From the NCBI RefSeq assembly GCF_017599345.1, contig NZ_JAGFVL010000011.1:37373-101372 (forward strand): 64,000 nt of DNA, written 5' to 3'. The notes under the pieces were generated by a model. The model did no database searches. It saw only the letters and a list, made by a program, of their open reading frames with translations, and was not told where the DNA came from. Below are positions 20,114 through 32,827 of the stretch, piece by piece. Source of the DNA: Gracilibacillus suaedae (lineage in GTDB: Bacteria; Bacillota; Bacilli; Bacillales; Amphibacillaceae). Each line of letters begins with the position of its first letter. Position 1 is the stretch's first letter. A program made the translations under genes and the position numbers.

Positions 20114-20537
20114 TGATTTCACCACCAATTTCTTCTCGTTTTACGAATTTCGTTTTGATTGGTAATTTGTGAGATGCAAGACGAAGTGCTTCACGTGCTA
20201 CCTCTTCCGATACACCCGCAATCTCAAACATTATCTTACCAGGTTTTACTACTGCTACCCATCCTTCAGGAGCACCTTTACCAGAACCCATACGAACCTC
20301 TAGAGGCTTAGCTGTATAAGGTTTATCTGGGAAAATTTTGATCCATACTTTACCACCACGCTTCATATAACGAGTCATCGCTATACGAGCTGCTTCGATT
20401 TGACGGCTAGTAATCCATGCAGCTTCAACAGCCTGAAGACCGTATTCACCAAATGCTACTGACGTACCGCCTTTCGCTTTACCTTTCATATTACCACGAT
20501 GTTGCTTACGATGTTTTACACGTTTTGGCATTAACAT
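20103..20537 (-). CDS. rplP: Ribosomal protein L16 (uL16)
   Basis: The 144-residue protein starts [19 protein letters not shown] and has the signature [18 protein letters not shown]16 is a late-assembly protein positioning A-site tRNA. It lies 18 nt after rpsC. Confidence 0.98.
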   Translation of the reverse strand: MLMPKRVKHRKQHRGNMKGKAKGGTSVAFGEYGLQAVEAAWITSRQIEAARIAMTRYMKRGGKVWIKIFPDKPYTAKPLEVRMGSGKGAPEGWVAVVKPGKIMFEIAGVSEEVAREALRLASHKLPIKTKFVKREEIGGEINEG

Positions 20538-20555
20538 AATGCTTTGCCCCCTTCC

Positions 20556-21197
20556 TTAGTTATTGTTTTTTGTTGGAAGGACTTCTCCACGATAAATCCA
20601 TACTTTAACACCTAGTTTACCGTAAGTTGTGTCTGCTTCTGCAGTACCATAATCGATATCTGCACGTAAAGTATGAAGTGGAACAGTTCCTTCACTATAA
20701 CTTTCAGCTCTCGCCATATCTGCACCACCAAGACGACCTGATACTTGTGTACGAATACCTTTCGCACCTGCACGCATAGCGCGTTGGATCGTTTGTTTCT
20801 GTGCACGACGGAATGATACACGGTTTTCTAATTGACGAGCGATATTTTCTGCAACTAATTTAGCATCTAAATCTGCTTTTTTCACTTCGACAATATTAAT
20901 GTGTACTCTTTTACCAGTTAGTTGGTTTAAGGATTTACGTAATGCTTCTACTTCAGAACCACCTTTACCAATTACCATACCTGGTTTAGCTGTAGAAATA
21001 GAGATATTCACACGATTTGCTGCTCTTTCAATTTCAACTTTAGAAACAGCACCATCTTTCAAACGTTCTTCGATATATTCACGAATTTTAATATCTTCAT
21101 GTAAAAGGTCTGCGTAATCTTTACCTGCATACCACTTAGATTCCCAATCACGGATAACTCCGACACGAAGACCAGTTGGATTTACTTTTTGACCCAC
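20556..21197 (-). CDS. rpsC: Ribosomal protein S3 (uS3)
   Basis: The 213-residue protein starts [20 protein letters not shown], has a KH domain with [11 protein letters not shown] (about 73-83) and the C-terminal [19 protein letters not shown]3 lines the mRNA entry channel and contributes helicase activity. Only 3 nt separate it from rplV. Confidence 0.98.
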   Translation of the reverse strand: MGQKVNPTGLRVGVIRDWESKWYAGKDYADLLHEDIKIREYIEERLKDGAVSKVEIERAANRVNISISTAKPGMVIGKGGSEVEALRKSLNQLTGKRVHINIVEVKKADLDAKLVAENIARQLENRVSFRRAQKQTIQRAMRAGAKGIRTQVSGRLGGADMARAESYSEGTVPLHTLRADIDYGTAEADTTYGKLGVKVWIYRGEVLPTKNNN

Positions 21198-21200
21198 AGA

Positions 21201-21542
21201 TTATCCCTCCTTTTTCTCAGATAAAACCACTGTAATGTGGCTAGTTCGTTTATTGATTTGTGTTGCACGACCTTGTGCACGTGGGCGGAAACGTTTCAAA
21301 GTAACACCTTCGTTTACAAACGCTTCTGACACTACTAAATTCTCAGGATTCATTTCATAATTGTGCTCTGCATTTGCGATAGCAGAGTTTAATAATTTCT
21401 CCACAACTGGTGAAGCACCGCGTTGTGTATGTTTTAAAATCGCAATTGCTTCTCCTACTTCTTTGCCTCGGATTAAATCGATCACTAGGCGGACTTTACG
21501 AGGAGCAATACGAACTGATTTTGCAACAGCTTTTGCTTGCAT
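21201..21542 (-). CDS. rplV: Ribosomal protein L22 (uL22)
   Basis: The 113-residue protein has the [18 protein letters not shown] block and the tunnel-lining loop [20 protein letters not shown] near the C-terminus. No deletion of the macrolide-linked loop is visible. Confidence 0.98.
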   Translation of the reverse strand: MQAKAVAKSVRIAPRKVRLVIDLIRGKEVGEAIAILKHTQRGASPVVEKLLNSAIANAEHNYEMNPENLVVSEAFVNEGVTLKRFRPRAQGRATQINKRTSHITVVLSEKKEG

Positions 21543-21561
21543 TAGGAGTACCTCCTCTCAA

Positions 21562-21840
21562 TTAACGTTTTGTTTTCTTGTCGTCTCCAGCGTGTCCTCT
21601 ATACGTACGTGTTGGAGCAAATTCACCTAATTTGTGTCCAACCATATCTTCTGTTACGTATACTGGAACATGTTTGCGACCATCATATACCGCAATCGTA
21701 TGACCGACAAAGTTAGGGAAAATAGTAGAGCGACGAGACCACGTCTTCACTACTGTCTTTTTGTCATCCTCGTTCAATTTGTCGATCTTTTTCATTAAAT
21801 GGTCATCTGCGAAAGGTCCTTTTTTTAAGCTACGACCCAT
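21562..21840 (-). CDS. rpsS: Ribosomal protein S19 (uS19)
   Basis: The 92-residue protein starts [20 protein letters not shown] and ends in GDDKKTKR, with the conserved [14 protein letters not shown]. It sits in the 30S head next to S13. Confidence 0.98.
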   Translation of the reverse strand: MGRSLKKGPFADDHLMKKIDKLNEDDKKTVVKTWSRRSTIFPNFVGHTIAVYDGRKHVPVYVTEDMVGHKLGEFAPTRTYRGHAGDDKKTKR

Positions 21841-21897
21841 GGATAAGCCTCCCTTCGCGATTGTCGGACGGGAATTAATGCCCGTCGTTCAACCCCG

Positions 21898-22728
21898 TTA
21901 TTTTTTACGTTTACGTACAATAAATTTATCTGATTGTTTGTTACGCTGACGTGTTTTGTAACCAAGTGTTGGTTTACCCCAAGGTGACATTGGTGATTTA
22001 CGTCCGATTGGCGCACGTCCTTCACCACCACCGTGTGGGTGATCGTTAGGGTTCATTACAGAACCACGAACTGTTGGGCGCTTGCCTTGCCAACGAGAAC
22101 GTCCAGCTTTACCTACATTGATTAATTCGTGCTCTAAGTTACCTACTTGACCAACAGTCGCGCGGCAAGTCGCTAAGACTAAACGTACTTCACCTGAAGC
22201 CAAACGTACTAATACGTACTTACCTTCACGACCAAGAATTTGTGCTTGAGCACCTGCAGATCTAGCTAATTGTGCACCACGACCTGGTTTTAATTCAATG
22301 TTATGAATAGTTGTACCTACTGGGATATCTCCAAGAGGTAAAGCATTACCTAATTTAATATCTGCATCTGGACCAGATACAATTTCATGACCTACTTGGA
22401 TACCTTTTGGTGCAATAATATAACGTTTTTCTCCATCTGCATAATGGATTAATGCGATGTTTGCAGAACGGTTTGGATCGTATTCGATTGTAGCAACTTT
22501 GCCTGGTATTCCATCTTTGTCACGTTTGAAATCGATAATACGATACTTACGCTTATGTCCACCGCCTTGATGACGAACTGTTAACTTACCTTGATTATTA
22601 CGACCACCACGTTTACTCAATGGTGCGAGTAAAGATTTTTCTGGTTGATCAGTAGTGATTTCAGCAAAATCAGATACCGTCATACCTCTACGACCATTGG
22701 AAGTTGGTTTATACTTTTTAATCGCCAT
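21898..22728 (-). CDS. rplB: Ribosomal protein L2 (uL2)
   Basis: The 276-residue protein starts [20 protein letters not shown] and has the C-terminal [18 protein letters not shown] motif with the His important for peptidyl transfer. It lies 26 nt after rplW and 57 nt before rpsS, the largest gap in this part of the operon. Confidence 0.98.
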   Translation of the reverse strand: MAIKKYKPTSNGRRGMTVSDFAEITTDQPEKSLLAPLSKRGGRNNQGKLTVRHQGGGHKRKYRIIDFKRDKDGIPGKVATIEYDPNRSANIALIHYADGEKRYIIAPKGIQVGHEIVSGPDADIKLGNALPLGDIPVGTTIHNIELKPGRGAQLARSAGAQAQILGREGKYVLVRLASGEVRLVLATCRATVGQVGNLEHELINVGKAGRSRWQGKRPTVRGSVMNPNDHPHGGGEGRAPIGRKSPMSPWGKPTLGYKTRQRNKQSDKFIVRKRKK

Positions 22729-22754
22729 CTGTTTTCCCTCCTTTATAATTCAAA

Positions 22755-23045
22755 TTATAATGTTTCAAAGAAATCTAATTCTTTACTGTCTTCAGATAAC
22801 TGAACAATTGCTTTTTTACGGTTAGGGCGATAGCCGCCATAACGTCCCATGCGCTTGAACTTACCTTTTTTGTTTAATGTGTTTACATTTACGACTTGAA
22901 CACCAAAGATTTCTTCTACAGCATCTTTGATTTGTGTTTTGTTTGCTTCTTTACTTACTTCGAAAGTATATTTCTTTTCTGCCATTAAGTCTGCAGAGTG
23001 TTCTGTAATGATCGGGCGCTTAATAATATCACGTGCATCTGCCAT
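22755..23045 (-). CDS. rplW: Ribosomal protein L23 (uL23)
   Basis: The 96-residue protein starts [21 protein letters not shown]23 is the docking site for SRP and trigger factor at the tunnel exit. Its start shares 1 nt with the rplD stop. Confidence 0.98.
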   Translation of the reverse strand: MADARDIIKRPIITEHSADLMAEKKYTFEVSKEANKTQIKDAVEEIFGVQVVNVNTLNKKGKFKRMGRYGGYRPNRKKAIVQLSEDSKELDFFETL

Positions 23046-23668
23046 TATGCAAGCACCTCCCCTGCTTTTTCAGCTGCTTCTTTCGTTAAGATCAGCTTGT
23101 CATGCGTAAGCAAGTCTAATACATTTACTTCGCTTACTGATAGTACTTTTACGTTTTGAAGATTATTAGCTGATTTCGCTAATACATCGTCTTTATCTGC
23201 TGTAACGATTAATGCTTTCGCATCAACGTTTAATGAAGAAAGCATAGAAACAACTTCTTTTGTTTTTGGTGTTTCGATTGCAATTCCTTCTAATACTACT
23301 AAGCTATCTTCTTTCACTTTAGAAGAAAGAGCAGATTTAAGCGCTAATCTACGCACTTTCTTAGGTAGTTTGTAGCTATAGCTTCTTGGCGTAGGTCCAA
23401 ATACAGTTCCACCGCCTACCCATTGTGGCGAGCGAATGGAACCTTGACGTGCACGACCTGTTCCCTTTTGGCGCCATGGTTTACGTCCACCACCACGTAC
23501 GTCAGAACGATTCTTTACTGCATGTGTACCTTGACGTAATGATGCGCGTTGCATCAAAACAGCGTCATGTAGTACATGTTCATTTGGTTCGATTCCGAAC
23601 ACCGCGTCGTTGATTTCTACATCACCAACTTGTGATCCACTTTGATTATATAGTGCTACTTTAGGCAT
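23045..23668 (-). CDS. rplD: Ribosomal protein L4 (uL4)
   Basis: The 207-residue protein has the tunnel loop [18 protein letters not shown] (about 65-82) and the conserved [17 protein letters not shown]. In E. coli L4 represses the S10 operon; here a leader hairpin precedes rpsJ but an L4 site is unproved. Confidence 0.98.
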   Translation of the reverse strand: MPKVALYNQSGSQVGDVEINDAVFGIEPNEHVLHDAVLMQRASLRQGTHAVKNRSDVRGGGRKPWRQKGTGRARQGSIRSPQWVGGGTVFGPTPRSYSYKLPKKVRRLALKSALSSKVKEDSLVVLEGIAIETPKTKEVVSMLSSLNVDAKALIVTADKDDVLAKSANNLQNVKVLSVSEVNVLDLLTHDKLILTKEAAEKAGEVLA

Positions 23669-23693
23669 GACATATCCTCCCTTCGATTAATAA

Positions 23694-24326
23694 TTAGTTA
23701 GCCTTTATTGCACTCGTTACTTTCACGAATGATTTTTTTGCACCTGGAACGTTACCTTTGATTAATAACAGGTTACGCTCTGCGTCAACTTTAACAACTT
23801 CTAAGTTTTGGATTGTAATTTGTTCTCCACCCATTTGTCCAGGAAGTTTTTTACCTTTAAAAACTCGCGCTGGGTCAGCGGCAGCTCCCATTGAACCTGC
23901 TGCTCTGTGGTAGTGAGAACCGTGAGTTTCGGGTCCACGTTGTTGATTGTGGCGCTTAATCGCACCTTGGAACCCTTTCCCTTTAGAAGTACCTGTTACA
24001 TCGATTTTATCTCCCGCTTCAAAAACCTCTACGTTTATCTCTTGACCTAAATCATATTCATCAAGATTTACGTCACGGATTTCACGAACGAAGCGCTTAG
24101 GAGTAGTATTTGCTTTTTCAGCATGCCCTTGCTCTGGTTTATTCGCACGATTTTTCTTTTCGTCAGCAAAACCAATTTGAATTGCTTCATATCCATCGTT
24201 TTCTTCTGTTCGCTTTTGCAGCACAACGTTTGGTTCAGCTTGAACTACTGTTACAGGGATTAACTCGCCCTCTTCAGAGAAAATTTGCGTCATGCCGACT
24301 TTGCGACCTAAGATTCCTTTCGTCAT
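23694..24326 (-). CDS. rplC: Ribosomal protein L3 (uL3)
   Basis: The 210-residue protein starts [20 protein letters not shown] and contains [17 protein letters not shown] and [13 protein letters not shown] near the peptidyl-transferase centre. It lies 31 nt after rpsJ. Confidence 0.98.
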   Translation of the reverse strand: MTKGILGRKVGMTQIFSEEGELIPVTVVQAEPNVVLQKRTEENDGYEAIQIGFADEKKNRANKPEQGHAEKANTTPKRFVREIRDVNLDEYDLGQEINVEVFEAGDKIDVTGTSKGKGFQGAIKRHNQQRGPETHGSHYHRAAGSMGAAADPARVFKGKKLPGQMGGEQITIQNLEVVKVDAERNLLLIKGNVPGAKKSFVKVTSAIKAN

Positions 24327-24357
24327 CCGTTACACCTCCTAGAATGTTAAATTTATA

Positions 24358-24795
<438 letters not shown>

Positions 24796-24801
24796 TTGTT
24801 T

Positions 24802-24830
24802 ATTATATTAAAACCAGCGGCAAAATGCAA
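24802..24830 (-). promoter_or_regulatory. Promoter of the S10-spc-alpha cluster
   Basis: On the minus strand TTGCAT (24830-24825) and a perfect TATAAT (24807-24802) are 17 bp apart. It gives the ribosomal cluster its own start, independent of tuf, which lies beyond the plus-strand insertion. Confidence 0.8.
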
Positions 24831-24899
24831 GATAAAATACGGATTTATCTAAATTTAATTTAACATTCGAGAATTTTGTCGAAATAAGTCGGTTTTGAT

Positions 24900-24925
24900 T
24901 AAGAAACTACTGTGAAATCCGATAT
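24900..24925 (+). promoter_or_regulatory. Sigma-D-like promoter of the chemoreceptor gene
   Basis: TAAG (24900-24903), a 14-bp spacer and TCCGATAT (24918-24925) match the Bacillus sigma-D (motility) consensus TAAA-N14-16-GCCGATAT with one mismatch in each box. It ends 44 bp before the start codon of the methyl-accepting chemotaxis gene. Confidence 0.65.
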
Positions 24926-24969
24926 ATAATTTAGGAACTATTATTATACTAACACAGGGGGCATTTAAC

Positions 24970-26679
24970 ATGAGGGTTAATGGTTTTTGGAAAAACCAAT
25001 CCATTGGTTGGAAATACGGTTTTGTCTTTACAATTGTAATACTATTCTTTATCGCATCCGTATCTATTACATATTTCTTATTAGACCGAACCAACCATTC
25101 AATAAAGAACACTCGAACAAAAAATGAAATTGTTGTGGATGTCAATAATTTAATGTCACTATATCAGGAAAAATACTTATTTGTGCCTGAATTTTTAGTT
25201 AATGAAACAGATCAGTACTTACTTGATTACTTAGAAAAAAGCGAGGCTTTTGTGAACCAAGCAAAAACGCTAAGCACAAAGTTAACATCCGATAGTCAGC
25301 ATGAAGCATTAAATAAAATTATCGAAAATAATCACTTATTAGACGAGTATTTCTTTAGTGAAATTGTACCAAATGTTCAACAAATTAATACAAGCACTTT
25401 TACAGAACTACAGAAAGAAGCAAGTGAATTAAAAAGTGAAACGTTAGCTTTAGGAAAAACATTAACCGATGAAGCGACTGTATCAAACAATAAATCAATA
25501 ACAAATGCTGAAAATAATATCCAAACAACGATTCTTACTTTAATTTTATCTCTACTTGTTTCACTTATGCTTTCGATTACTTTGATGTTGTTTATTAACC
25601 GAGCAATTAGAAAAAGCTTAAATAATGTAGTAGACATTAGCGATGAGATTGCTAATGGAAACTTAAATGTCGACGATTTAGACGATAACAGCAAAAATGA
25701 AATTGGTAGACTAGCCCACTCCATCAATTTTATGAAAAGTAGTTTAAAAAATATGATTCAAGAAATATCTAGTGTCACAGATACTGTAAATACACATATT
25801 AATAGCTTCCACACTATAGCCTCAGACGTAAAAGAAGGTAGTGAGCAAGTTGCGATTACCATTGAGGAATTGGCCAACGGTGCAACAAGCCAGGCTGATG
25901 AATCAAGTACTATTTCTGAACAAATGCAGGCATTTAATGAAAAAATCAGCTCAGCAAATGAAAATGGTGAGAGTCTTGCGCAATATTCAAAGGATGTACT
26001 TTCTGTATCGATTGATGGAGACAAACAAATGAAGGCATCATTAAGTCAAATGAAGATAATTACTCAAACAGTCCAGGAATCTGTTCAGAAAGTAAATGCA
26101 TTAGAAAAGCAAACTTCAGCGATTTCAGAATTTGTAACTGTAATACGTTCCATTTCAGAACAGACTAATCTATTAGCTTTAAACGCATCCATTGAGGCTG
26201 CACGTGCTGGTGAAGCTGGTAAAGGTTTTGCTGTAGTTGCTGAGGAAGTTCGAAAGCTTGCAGAAGAAGTCGGTGATTCCTCAGATAGTATCACTTCTAT
26301 CGTAAATGAAATAAAAGAGGACATTTCTATCATGGTCACTGATTTAAATAATGGATACAGTGAAGTAAATAGAGGAAAAGAACAAATTGAAACTTCTGGT
26401 CAGTATTTCTTTGAGATAAAAGATAAAATTACTACAATCTCAGAAAAAGTCGATGATATTTCTAGTACTTTGGCATACTTCCAGAAAGCGGGGGATGAAA
26501 TCAATACATCTGTTGAACACATAGCCGCTATCTCAGAAGAATCTGCTGCAGGTTCTGAAGAAATTTCTGCTTCTGCCATTCAACAAAAAGAAGCAATCGA
26601 GCATGTATCAAATGGTTCTAACGAATTGAGACAACTTGTTAATAGAATGCGTGAGTTAGTAAATAAATTTAAAGTTTAA
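24970..26679 (+). CDS. Methyl-accepting chemotaxis protein
   Basis: The 569-residue receptor has transmembrane helix 1 at about 15-37, an extracytoplasmic helical sensor of about 140 residues, transmembrane helix 2 at about 183-207, a HAMP domain (about 207-260) and a long signalling coiled coil. The CheA/CheW-binding tip [20 protein letters not shown] is at about 394-413, followed by [17 protein letters not shown]. No CheR-binding C-terminal pentapeptide is present. ATG 24970 lies 7 nt after CAGGGGGC. The sensor looks like an uncharacterised four-helix-bundle type. The binding-protein gene follows after 21 nt, which suggests that the lipoprotein is its ligand-presenting partner. Confidence 0.95.
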   Translation: MRVNGFWKNQSIGWKYGFVFTIVILFFIASVSITYFLLDRTNHSIKNTRTKNEIVVDVNNLMSLYQEKYLFVPEFLVNETDQYLLDYLEKSEAFVNQAKTLSTKLTSDSQHEALNKIIENNHLLDEYFFSEIVPNVQQINTSTFTELQKEASELKSETLALGKTLTDEATVSNNKSITNAENNIQTTILTLILSLLVSLMLSITLMLFINRAIRKSLNNVVDISDEIANGNLNVDDLDDNSKNEIGRLAHSINFMKSSLKNMIQEISSVTDTVNTHINSFHTIASDVKEGSEQVAITIEELANGATSQADESSTISEQMQAFNEKISSANENGESLAQYSKDVLSVSIDGDKQMKASLSQMKIITQTVQESVQKVNALEKQTSAISEFVTVIRSISEQTNLLALNASIEAARAGEAGKGFAVVAEEVRKLAEEVGDSSDSITSIVNEIKEDISIMVTDLNNGYSEVNRGKEQIETSGQYFFEIKDKITTISEKVDDISSTLAYFQKAGDEINTSVEHIAAISEESAAGSEEISASAIQQKEAIEHVSNGSNELRQLVNRMRELVNKFKV

Positions 26680-26700
26680 TCTACAATTGGGGGTTAGAAT

Positions 26701-27738
26701 ATGAAACATATTGGTTGGCTTAGCTTGATTATCTTGTTACTATTAGCTGCCTGTACATCAAGTGATATTACTAGTGATGAGCAAAATGCTGTAACAAAGC
26801 TTCGCACAGATAAAGATAAAGTATATGTCGGATTTGCATTAGATACCTTGAAAGAGGACAGGTGGTACCGCGACAAGGAATATGTAGAAAGTAAAGTAAA
26901 GGAACTTGGTGGCAATATTAAAACATTAGCTGCCAATGGTAATCAAGAGGTACAGATAGAACAGGTAAAGCTGTTGATCAATGAAGGAATTGATGTGTTA
27001 ATTATTGTCCCTTCTAATTCAGAAGCATCAAGTGAAGCAGTTGAATTAGCACATGATGCAGGTGTTAAGGTAATTGCCTATGATAAATTAATACTAGGAA
27101 CAGAACTCGATTATTATGTTTCATTTGACAATGAAAAAGTTGGAGAGCTGCAAGCACAGATTGTACTCGACAAAGTCAATAACGGAAACTTTGCTTATGT
27201 TGGCGGGGCAGAAACAGATAATAATGCATTACTTGTTCGAAACGGTGCAATGAAGGTATTGCAACCACTAATTGATAAAGGCGATATAGACCTTGTCTAT
27301 GATAAATATACCGACAATTGGTCGAAAGATATTGCAGAAGAACAACTTAGTGAGTTTCTAAATAGTAATAACATTCAATTAGATGGTATCGTAACAGGCT
27401 ATGATGGACTAGCGGAAGGAGCAGTTAATGTTCTTGGTGACCAAGCAGAGGATATTCCCATATCTGGTCAAGATGCAGAGTTAAACGCAATTAAAAGAAT
27501 TCTTGAAGGAACACAAGCTGGAACAGTTTACAAGCCAATTGAAGATTTAGCCGATCAAGCGGCTAATCTGGCAATGGATGTAGCAAACGGGACAGAAATT
27601 ACAACAGATGGAACTGTAAATAACCAAAAAATAGACGTACCCTCTATCTTATTAGAACCTATCCGTGTAAACAAAGATAATATAAACGAGACAATTATAG
27701 AATCAGGCCACTTCACAGAAGAAGAAATCTATGAATAA
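26701..27738 (+). CDS. XylF-like sugar-binding lipoprotein
   Basis: The 345-residue protein has a lipoprotein signal peptide with lipobox LLAAC (Cys at residue 18) and a periplasmic-binding-protein fold of the ribose/xylose class: VYVGFALDTLKEDRW, then LINEGIDVLIIVPSNSEA, then GVKVIAYDKLI, then YVGGAETDNNALLVRNGAM. These match XylF (D-xylose-binding) proteins. A ribosome site TTGGGGGTT precedes ATG 26701. No permease or ATPase gene lies nearby, so a sensory role with the adjacent chemoreceptor is more likely than transport. The ligand (a pentose or similar) is inferred from family only. Confidence 0.9.
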   Translation: MKHIGWLSLIILLLLAACTSSDITSDEQNAVTKLRTDKDKVYVGFALDTLKEDRWYRDKEYVESKVKELGGNIKTLAANGNQEVQIEQVKLLINEGIDVLIIVPSNSEASSEAVELAHDAGVKVIAYDKLILGTELDYYVSFDNEKVGELQAQIVLDKVNNGNFAYVGGAETDNNALLVRNGAMKVLQPLIDKGDIDLVYDKYTDNWSKDIAEEQLSEFLNSNNIQLDGIVTGYDGLAEGAVNVLGDQAEDIPISGQDAELNAIKRILEGTQAGTVYKPIEDLADQAANLAMDVANGTEITTDGTVNNQKIDVPSILLEPIRVNKDNINETIIESGHFTEEEIYE

Positions 27739-27788
27739 ATAAAGGAAGAGGGGTCAGACAAATAAAATCTGATCCTTCTTTATTTAAT
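27736..27788 (+). terminator. Terminator of the chemoreceptor operon
   Basis: AAATAAAGGAAGAGGGGTCAGA pairing partner regions: the left arm (27738-27759) pairs imperfectly with TCTGATCCTTCTTTATTT (about 27768-27785), just after the binding-protein stop. Confidence 0.65.
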
Positions 27789-27853
27789 GCTATGTAGATG
27801 TTGATTACTTTGATAGTAATGATGTAATATTTGAACAGCTTGACCACCACTCC

Positions 27854-27959
27854 GGCTGCCCACTTCCCTTTCCGTGTGGTTTGCCCTTCAGCTAACTTTT
27901 TCGAGCAAAAGCCGCTCGAAAAAGTGGATCTTCAGGCACAGGAGTGGAAGTGGGCTGCC
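27854..27959. repeat. Nested hairpin repeat element, copy A
   Basis: Outer arms (27854-27867 and 27946-27959) pair over 13 of 14 bases. Inside are CTTTCCG, CTTCAGCTAAC, an 11-bp inner stem (CTTTTTCGAGC 27896-27906 with GCTCGAAAAAG 27914-27924), GTGGATCTTCAG and AGGAGT. The same order of motifs occurs in the copies within 41677-42147. Confidence 0.75.
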
Positions 27960-28113
27960 TCCGCTTTATCCATGTGCTACAACATTTGTCAGACCAAGTA
28001 ACTTGGGTTATTATTCCTGTGAAAGGGTAAGATATGGCATAGGAAATCACTAATAGGGGTTATAAAACCAATATGCTTTTGCTGTTATTCGTTGTAGAAG
28101 AAAGTATAGCGAA

Positions 28114-28173
28114 GGCCGACCGTTTCGACTCCTTTAGCGTTAGCATGCTCTTTGGAAAGCGAAACGGTCAGCC
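28114..28173. repeat. Hairpin repeat element, minimal copy D
   Basis: GGCCGACCGTTTCG (28114-28127) and CGAAACGGTCAGCC (28160-28173) pair over 13 of 14 bases and enclose ACTCCTTT and TTTGGAAAG, the inner flanks seen in the larger copies. The central stem is missing. The remainder of 27960-28324 shows no gene. Confidence 0.6.
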
Positions 28174-28324
28174 GTAGCGGTTGACTGCACTAGCTAGCTT
28201 TCAAAATGGCAACCCCATCTCTATAGCTATTCCTGCTTCTTAAATATATGTATTCAATCACTTTTTCCTATACATGCTTGCTTATAAAAGTTGTGATATC
28301 AATAGTTATAATTTCTTTACTTAT

Positions 28325-28357
28325 TAAAAAAACAGGTAGCGTCTAGCTACCTGTTTT
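28325..28357 (-). terminator. Terminator of the str operon after tuf
   Basis: On the minus strand AACAGGTAGC pairs with GCTACCTGTT (plus-strand arms 28331-28340 and 28346-28355) with a 5-nt loop, followed by a run of T. Confidence 0.9.
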
Positions 28358-28374
28358 ATATAATCGATCATTGA

Positions 28375-29565
<1,191 letters not shown>

Positions 29566-29618
29566 GTATATTTCCTCCTTTAAATAAGTAAAAAGTTTTT
29601 TATATTTTCATGTATCTC

Positions 29619-29643
29619 GGCTTAGACATTTGTCATCTAAGCC
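29619..29643 (-). promoter_or_regulatory. Hairpin in the fusA-tuf gap
   Basis: GGCTTAGA (29619-29626) and TCTAAGCC (29636-29643) form an 8-bp stem without a U-tract on the minus strand, near the 5' end of a tuf-specific transcript. Confidence 0.45.
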
Positions 29644-29653
29644 TATAATACAA

Positions 29654-29682
29654 GTTATACTTTAGATTAAGAAAAAAATCAA
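29654..29682 (-). promoter_or_regulatory. Promoter of tuf
   Basis: On the minus strand TTGATT (29682-29677) and TATAAC (29659-29654) are 17 bp apart; the -35 box touches the fusA stop codon. Confidence 0.6.
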
Positions 29683-31761
29683 TTATTCACCAGCATTTTT
29701 CTTAATAATTTCTTCCGCTACACTCTTAGGAACTTCTTCGTAGTGATCAAAGTGCATAGTGTAAGTACCACGACCTTGTGTATTAGAACGAAGTGAAGTT
29801 GCATAACCAAACATTTCTGCAAGAGGTACGAAGGCTTTTACTACTTGTGCTGGGCCACGAGCTTCCATACCTTCAACACGTCCACGACGAGAAGTTATAT
29901 CACCCATAATGTCTCCCATGTATTCTTCAGGTATAACCACTTCGACTTTCTCGATAGGTTCGAGAATAACAGGATTACATTTATTTTTGGCAGCTTTCAA
30001 CGCCATTGATGCTGCTACTTTAAATGCTGTTTCGTTAGAGTCAACATCATGATAGCTTCCATCATAAAGTGTTGCTTTCACATCGATTAATGGATAACCA
30101 GCTACTACACCATTTTCCATTGATTCTTTAATACCAGCCTCAACAGATGGGATGTATTCACGTGGTACTACACCACCAACGATTTTATTGACAAATTCAA
30201 AGCCTGCACCTTCTTCGTTAGGTTCGAATTTAACCCAAACGTGACCATATTGACCACGACCACCTGATTGGCGAACGAATTTACCTTCCACTTCCGCAGA
30301 GCCACGGAAAGTTTCACGGTAAGATACTTGTGGATTACCAACATTAGCTTCAACTTTAAACTCACGTTTTAGACGATCCACGATGATATCAAGGTGTAAC
30401 TCACCCATACCTGAGATGATCGTTTGACCAGTCTCTTGGTTTGTTTCTGTTTTGAATGTAGGATCCTCTTCAGCAAGCTTGCCTAATGCAACTGCCATTT
30501 TGTCTTGGTCAGCTTTTGATTTAGGCTCGATTGCTACAGAGATAACTGGTTCAGGGAATTCCATAGATTCTAGAATAACCACGCTTTTCTCATCACATAA
30601 CGTATCACCAGTACTAGTATCTTTTAGACCAACAGCACCAGCAATATCACCAGCATAAACCTCAGAGATTTCCTCACGAGAGTTTGCGTGCATTTGTAGG
30701 ATACGTCCTACACGTTCACGTTTATCTTTCGTAGAGTTTTTAATGTATGAACCTGATTTTAATGAACCAGAGTACACACGGAAGAATGTAAGTTTACCTA
30801 CAAACGGGTCTGTTGCTACTTTAAATGCAAGTGCAGAGAATGGCTCTTTGTCGTCTGCCTTACGAACTATTTCTTCATCTGTTCCTGGAACAATACCTTC
30901 AATCGGAGGAATGTCTAATGGTGATGGTAAGTAATCCACAACACCATCGATTAGCAATTGTACCCCTTTGTTTTTGAAGGCAGATCCACAGAATACCGGA
31001 TAGAACTCAACACTTAAAGTTGCTTTACGAACAGCAGCTCTTAATTCATCATTAGAGAACTCTTCACCTTCTAAGTATCGTTCCATTAGATCTTCATCTA
31101 ATTCAGCTACTGCTTCAACTAGATTTGTGCGGTATTCTTCAGCTTGCTCTTTGTACTCATCAGGAATTGGCTTCGCTTCTGCACGAGTACCTAAGTCATC
31201 CAAGTAGTAGTAAGCTTCCATCGTGATAAGATCGATGATTCCTTCAAATTCATCTTCAGCACCGATAGGGAGTTGTACTGGGTGAGCATTTGCTCCCAGA
31301 CGATCGCCAATTGTACCTACAGAATAAAGAAAGTCAGCTCCTACTTTATCCATTTTGTTTACAAAAACGATACGTGGTACACCATATGTTGTCGCTTGGC
31401 GCCATACTGTTTCTGTTTGTGGCTCTACACCGGACTGTGCGTCTAGTACAGCTACCGCACCATCAAGTACACGTAATGAACGTTCAACTTCAACTGTGAA
31501 GTCTACGTGTCCAGGTGTATCGATGATGTTGATACGGTGACCCTTCCACTGAGCAGTTGTTGCCGCAGAAGTAATGGTAATACCGCGTTCTTGTTCCTGC
31601 TCCATCCAGTCCATTTGAGAAGCACCTTCATGTGTTTCCCCAATTTTATGGATACGTCCCGTATAGAATAAAATACGTTCTGTTGCAGTTGTTTTACCAG
31701 CATCGATGTGTGCCATGATACCGATATTACGTGTTTTCTCCAAGGAGAACTCTCTAGGCAT
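29683..31761 (-). CDS. fusA: Elongation factor G
   Basis: The 692-residue translocase has AHIDAGKTT (about 17-25), [20 protein letters not shown] (about 81-100) and NKMDK, followed by domains II-V ending [19 protein letters not shown]. It lies 42 nt after rpsG. No sign of fusidic-acid-linked rearrangement is visible at this level. Confidence 0.98.
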   Translation of the reverse strand: MPREFSLEKTRNIGIMAHIDAGKTTATERILFYTGRIHKIGETHEGASQMDWMEQEQERGITITSAATTAQWKGHRINIIDTPGHVDFTVEVERSLRVLDGAVAVLDAQSGVEPQTETVWRQATTYGVPRIVFVNKMDKVGADFLYSVGTIGDRLGANAHPVQLPIGAEDEFEGIIDLITMEAYYYLDDLGTRAEAKPIPDEYKEQAEEYRTNLVEAVAELDEDLMERYLEGEEFSNDELRAAVRKATLSVEFYPVFCGSAFKNKGVQLLIDGVVDYLPSPLDIPPIEGIVPGTDEEIVRKADDKEPFSALAFKVATDPFVGKLTFFRVYSGSLKSGSYIKNSTKDKRERVGRILQMHANSREEISEVYAGDIAGAVGLKDTSTGDTLCDEKSVVILESMEFPEPVISVAIEPKSKADQDKMAVALGKLAEEDPTFKTETNQETGQTIISGMGELHLDIIVDRLKREFKVEANVGNPQVSYRETFRGSAEVEGKFVRQSGGRGQYGHVWVKFEPNEEGAGFEFVNKIVGGVVPREYIPSVEAGIKESMENGVVAGYPLIDVKATLYDGSYHDVDSNETAFKVAASMALKAAKNKCNPVILEPIEKVEVVIPEEYMGDIMGDITSRRGRVEGMEARGPAQVVKAFVPLAEMFGYATSLRSNTQGRGTYTMHFDHYEEVPKSVAEEIIKKNAGE

Positions 31762-31803
31762 GAATCTTTCTCCTTCCTACATGAAATATTGTTAGTTTGA
31801 TGA

Positions 31804-32274
31804 TTACCAGCGATAGTGAGCAAATGCTTTGTTTGCTTCTGCCATTTTGTGCATATCTTCGCGTTTTTTAACAGATGCACCTGTATTATTTGAAGCATCT
31901 AGGATTTCATTCGCTAAACGCTCTTCCATTGTTTTTTCACCGCGAAGACGAGAATAATTTACAATATAACGTAAACCTAATGCTTGACGACGTTCTGGTC
32001 TAACCTCTACTGGTACTTGGTAGTTGGAACCACCAACACGACGAGCACGAACTTCAAGTACTGGCATAACGTTTTTCATAGCTTGTTCAAACACGTCCAT
32101 AGCGTTTTGACCACTACGTTCTTGAACTAATTCAAAAGCACGATACAAAATCTTTTGTGCTTTACCTCTTTTTCCATCAATCATGATCTGATTGATTAAA
32201 CGTGTAACAAGTTTTGAGTTGTATAACGGATCTGGTAAGACATCACGCTTTGGTACTGGTCCTTTACGTGGCAT
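31804..32274 (-). CDS. rpsG: Ribosomal protein S7 (uS7)
   Basis: The 156-residue protein starts [20 protein letters not shown] and ends [14 protein letters not shown]7 organises the 16S 3' domain and, in E. coli, regulates the str operon. It lies 40 nt after rpsL. Confidence 0.98.
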   Translation of the reverse strand: MPRKGPVPKRDVLPDPLYNSKLVTRLINQIMIDGKRGKAQKILYRAFELVQERSGQNAMDVFEQAMKNVMPVLEVRARRVGGSNYQVPVEVRPERRQALGLRYIVNYSRLRGEKTMEERLANEILDASNNTGASVKKREDMHKMAEANKAFAHYRW

Positions 32275-32314
32275 ATCTTCCCCTCCTTTCTATTGTGTTT
32301 TTATCAGAAATCAC

Positions 32315-32728
32315 TTATTTTTTAGGTCTTTTCGCACCGTATTTTGAACGGCCTTGCATACGCCCTTCTACACCTGAAGTATCAAGCGCACCACGAACAA
32401 TGTGATAACGCACCCCTGGTAAGTCTTTTACACGACCTCCACGAATTAATACAACACTGTGTTCTTGAAGATTGTGACCAATTCCAGGAATATAAGCTGT
32501 AACCTCGATTTGGTTTGACAAACGAACACGCGCATATTTACGAAGTGCAGAGTTCGGTTTCTTAGGTGTAAGTGTTCCTACACGAGTACATACACCACGT
32601 TTTTGTGGAGAAGATTGATCAGTCGCAATTTTTTTACGACTATTGTACCCTTTATTTAAAGCAGGTGAATCTGATTTTTTACCTTTAGTTACACGACCTT
32701 TACGCACTAATTGATTAATAGTTGGCAT
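32315..32728 (-). CDS. rpsL: Ribosomal protein S12 (uS12)
   Basis: The 137-residue protein starts [20 protein letters not shown] and contains the decoding loops [11 protein letters not shown] and [14 protein letters not shown]; both streptomycin-sensitive Lys positions are wild type. It opens the rpsL-rpsG-fusA-tuf group 99 nt after the K-turn protein gene; that gap carries an ACCAC...GTGGT hairpin. Confidence 0.98.
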   Translation of the reverse strand: MPTINQLVRKGRVTKGKKSDSPALNKGYNSRKKIATDQSSPQKRGVCTRVGTLTPKKPNSALRKYARVRLSNQIEVTAYIPGIGHNLQEHSVVLIRGGRVKDLPGVRYHIVRGALDTSGVEGRMQGRSKYGAKRPKK

Positions 32729-32827
32729 CTATTTTTCCTCCTCTCTGTTCTTAAGATGTAATACCACACATCCAGGTGGTTCATAATAGAGCAAAAAACA
32801 AAGTCTTCGCAAATAATTGCCAAAACT

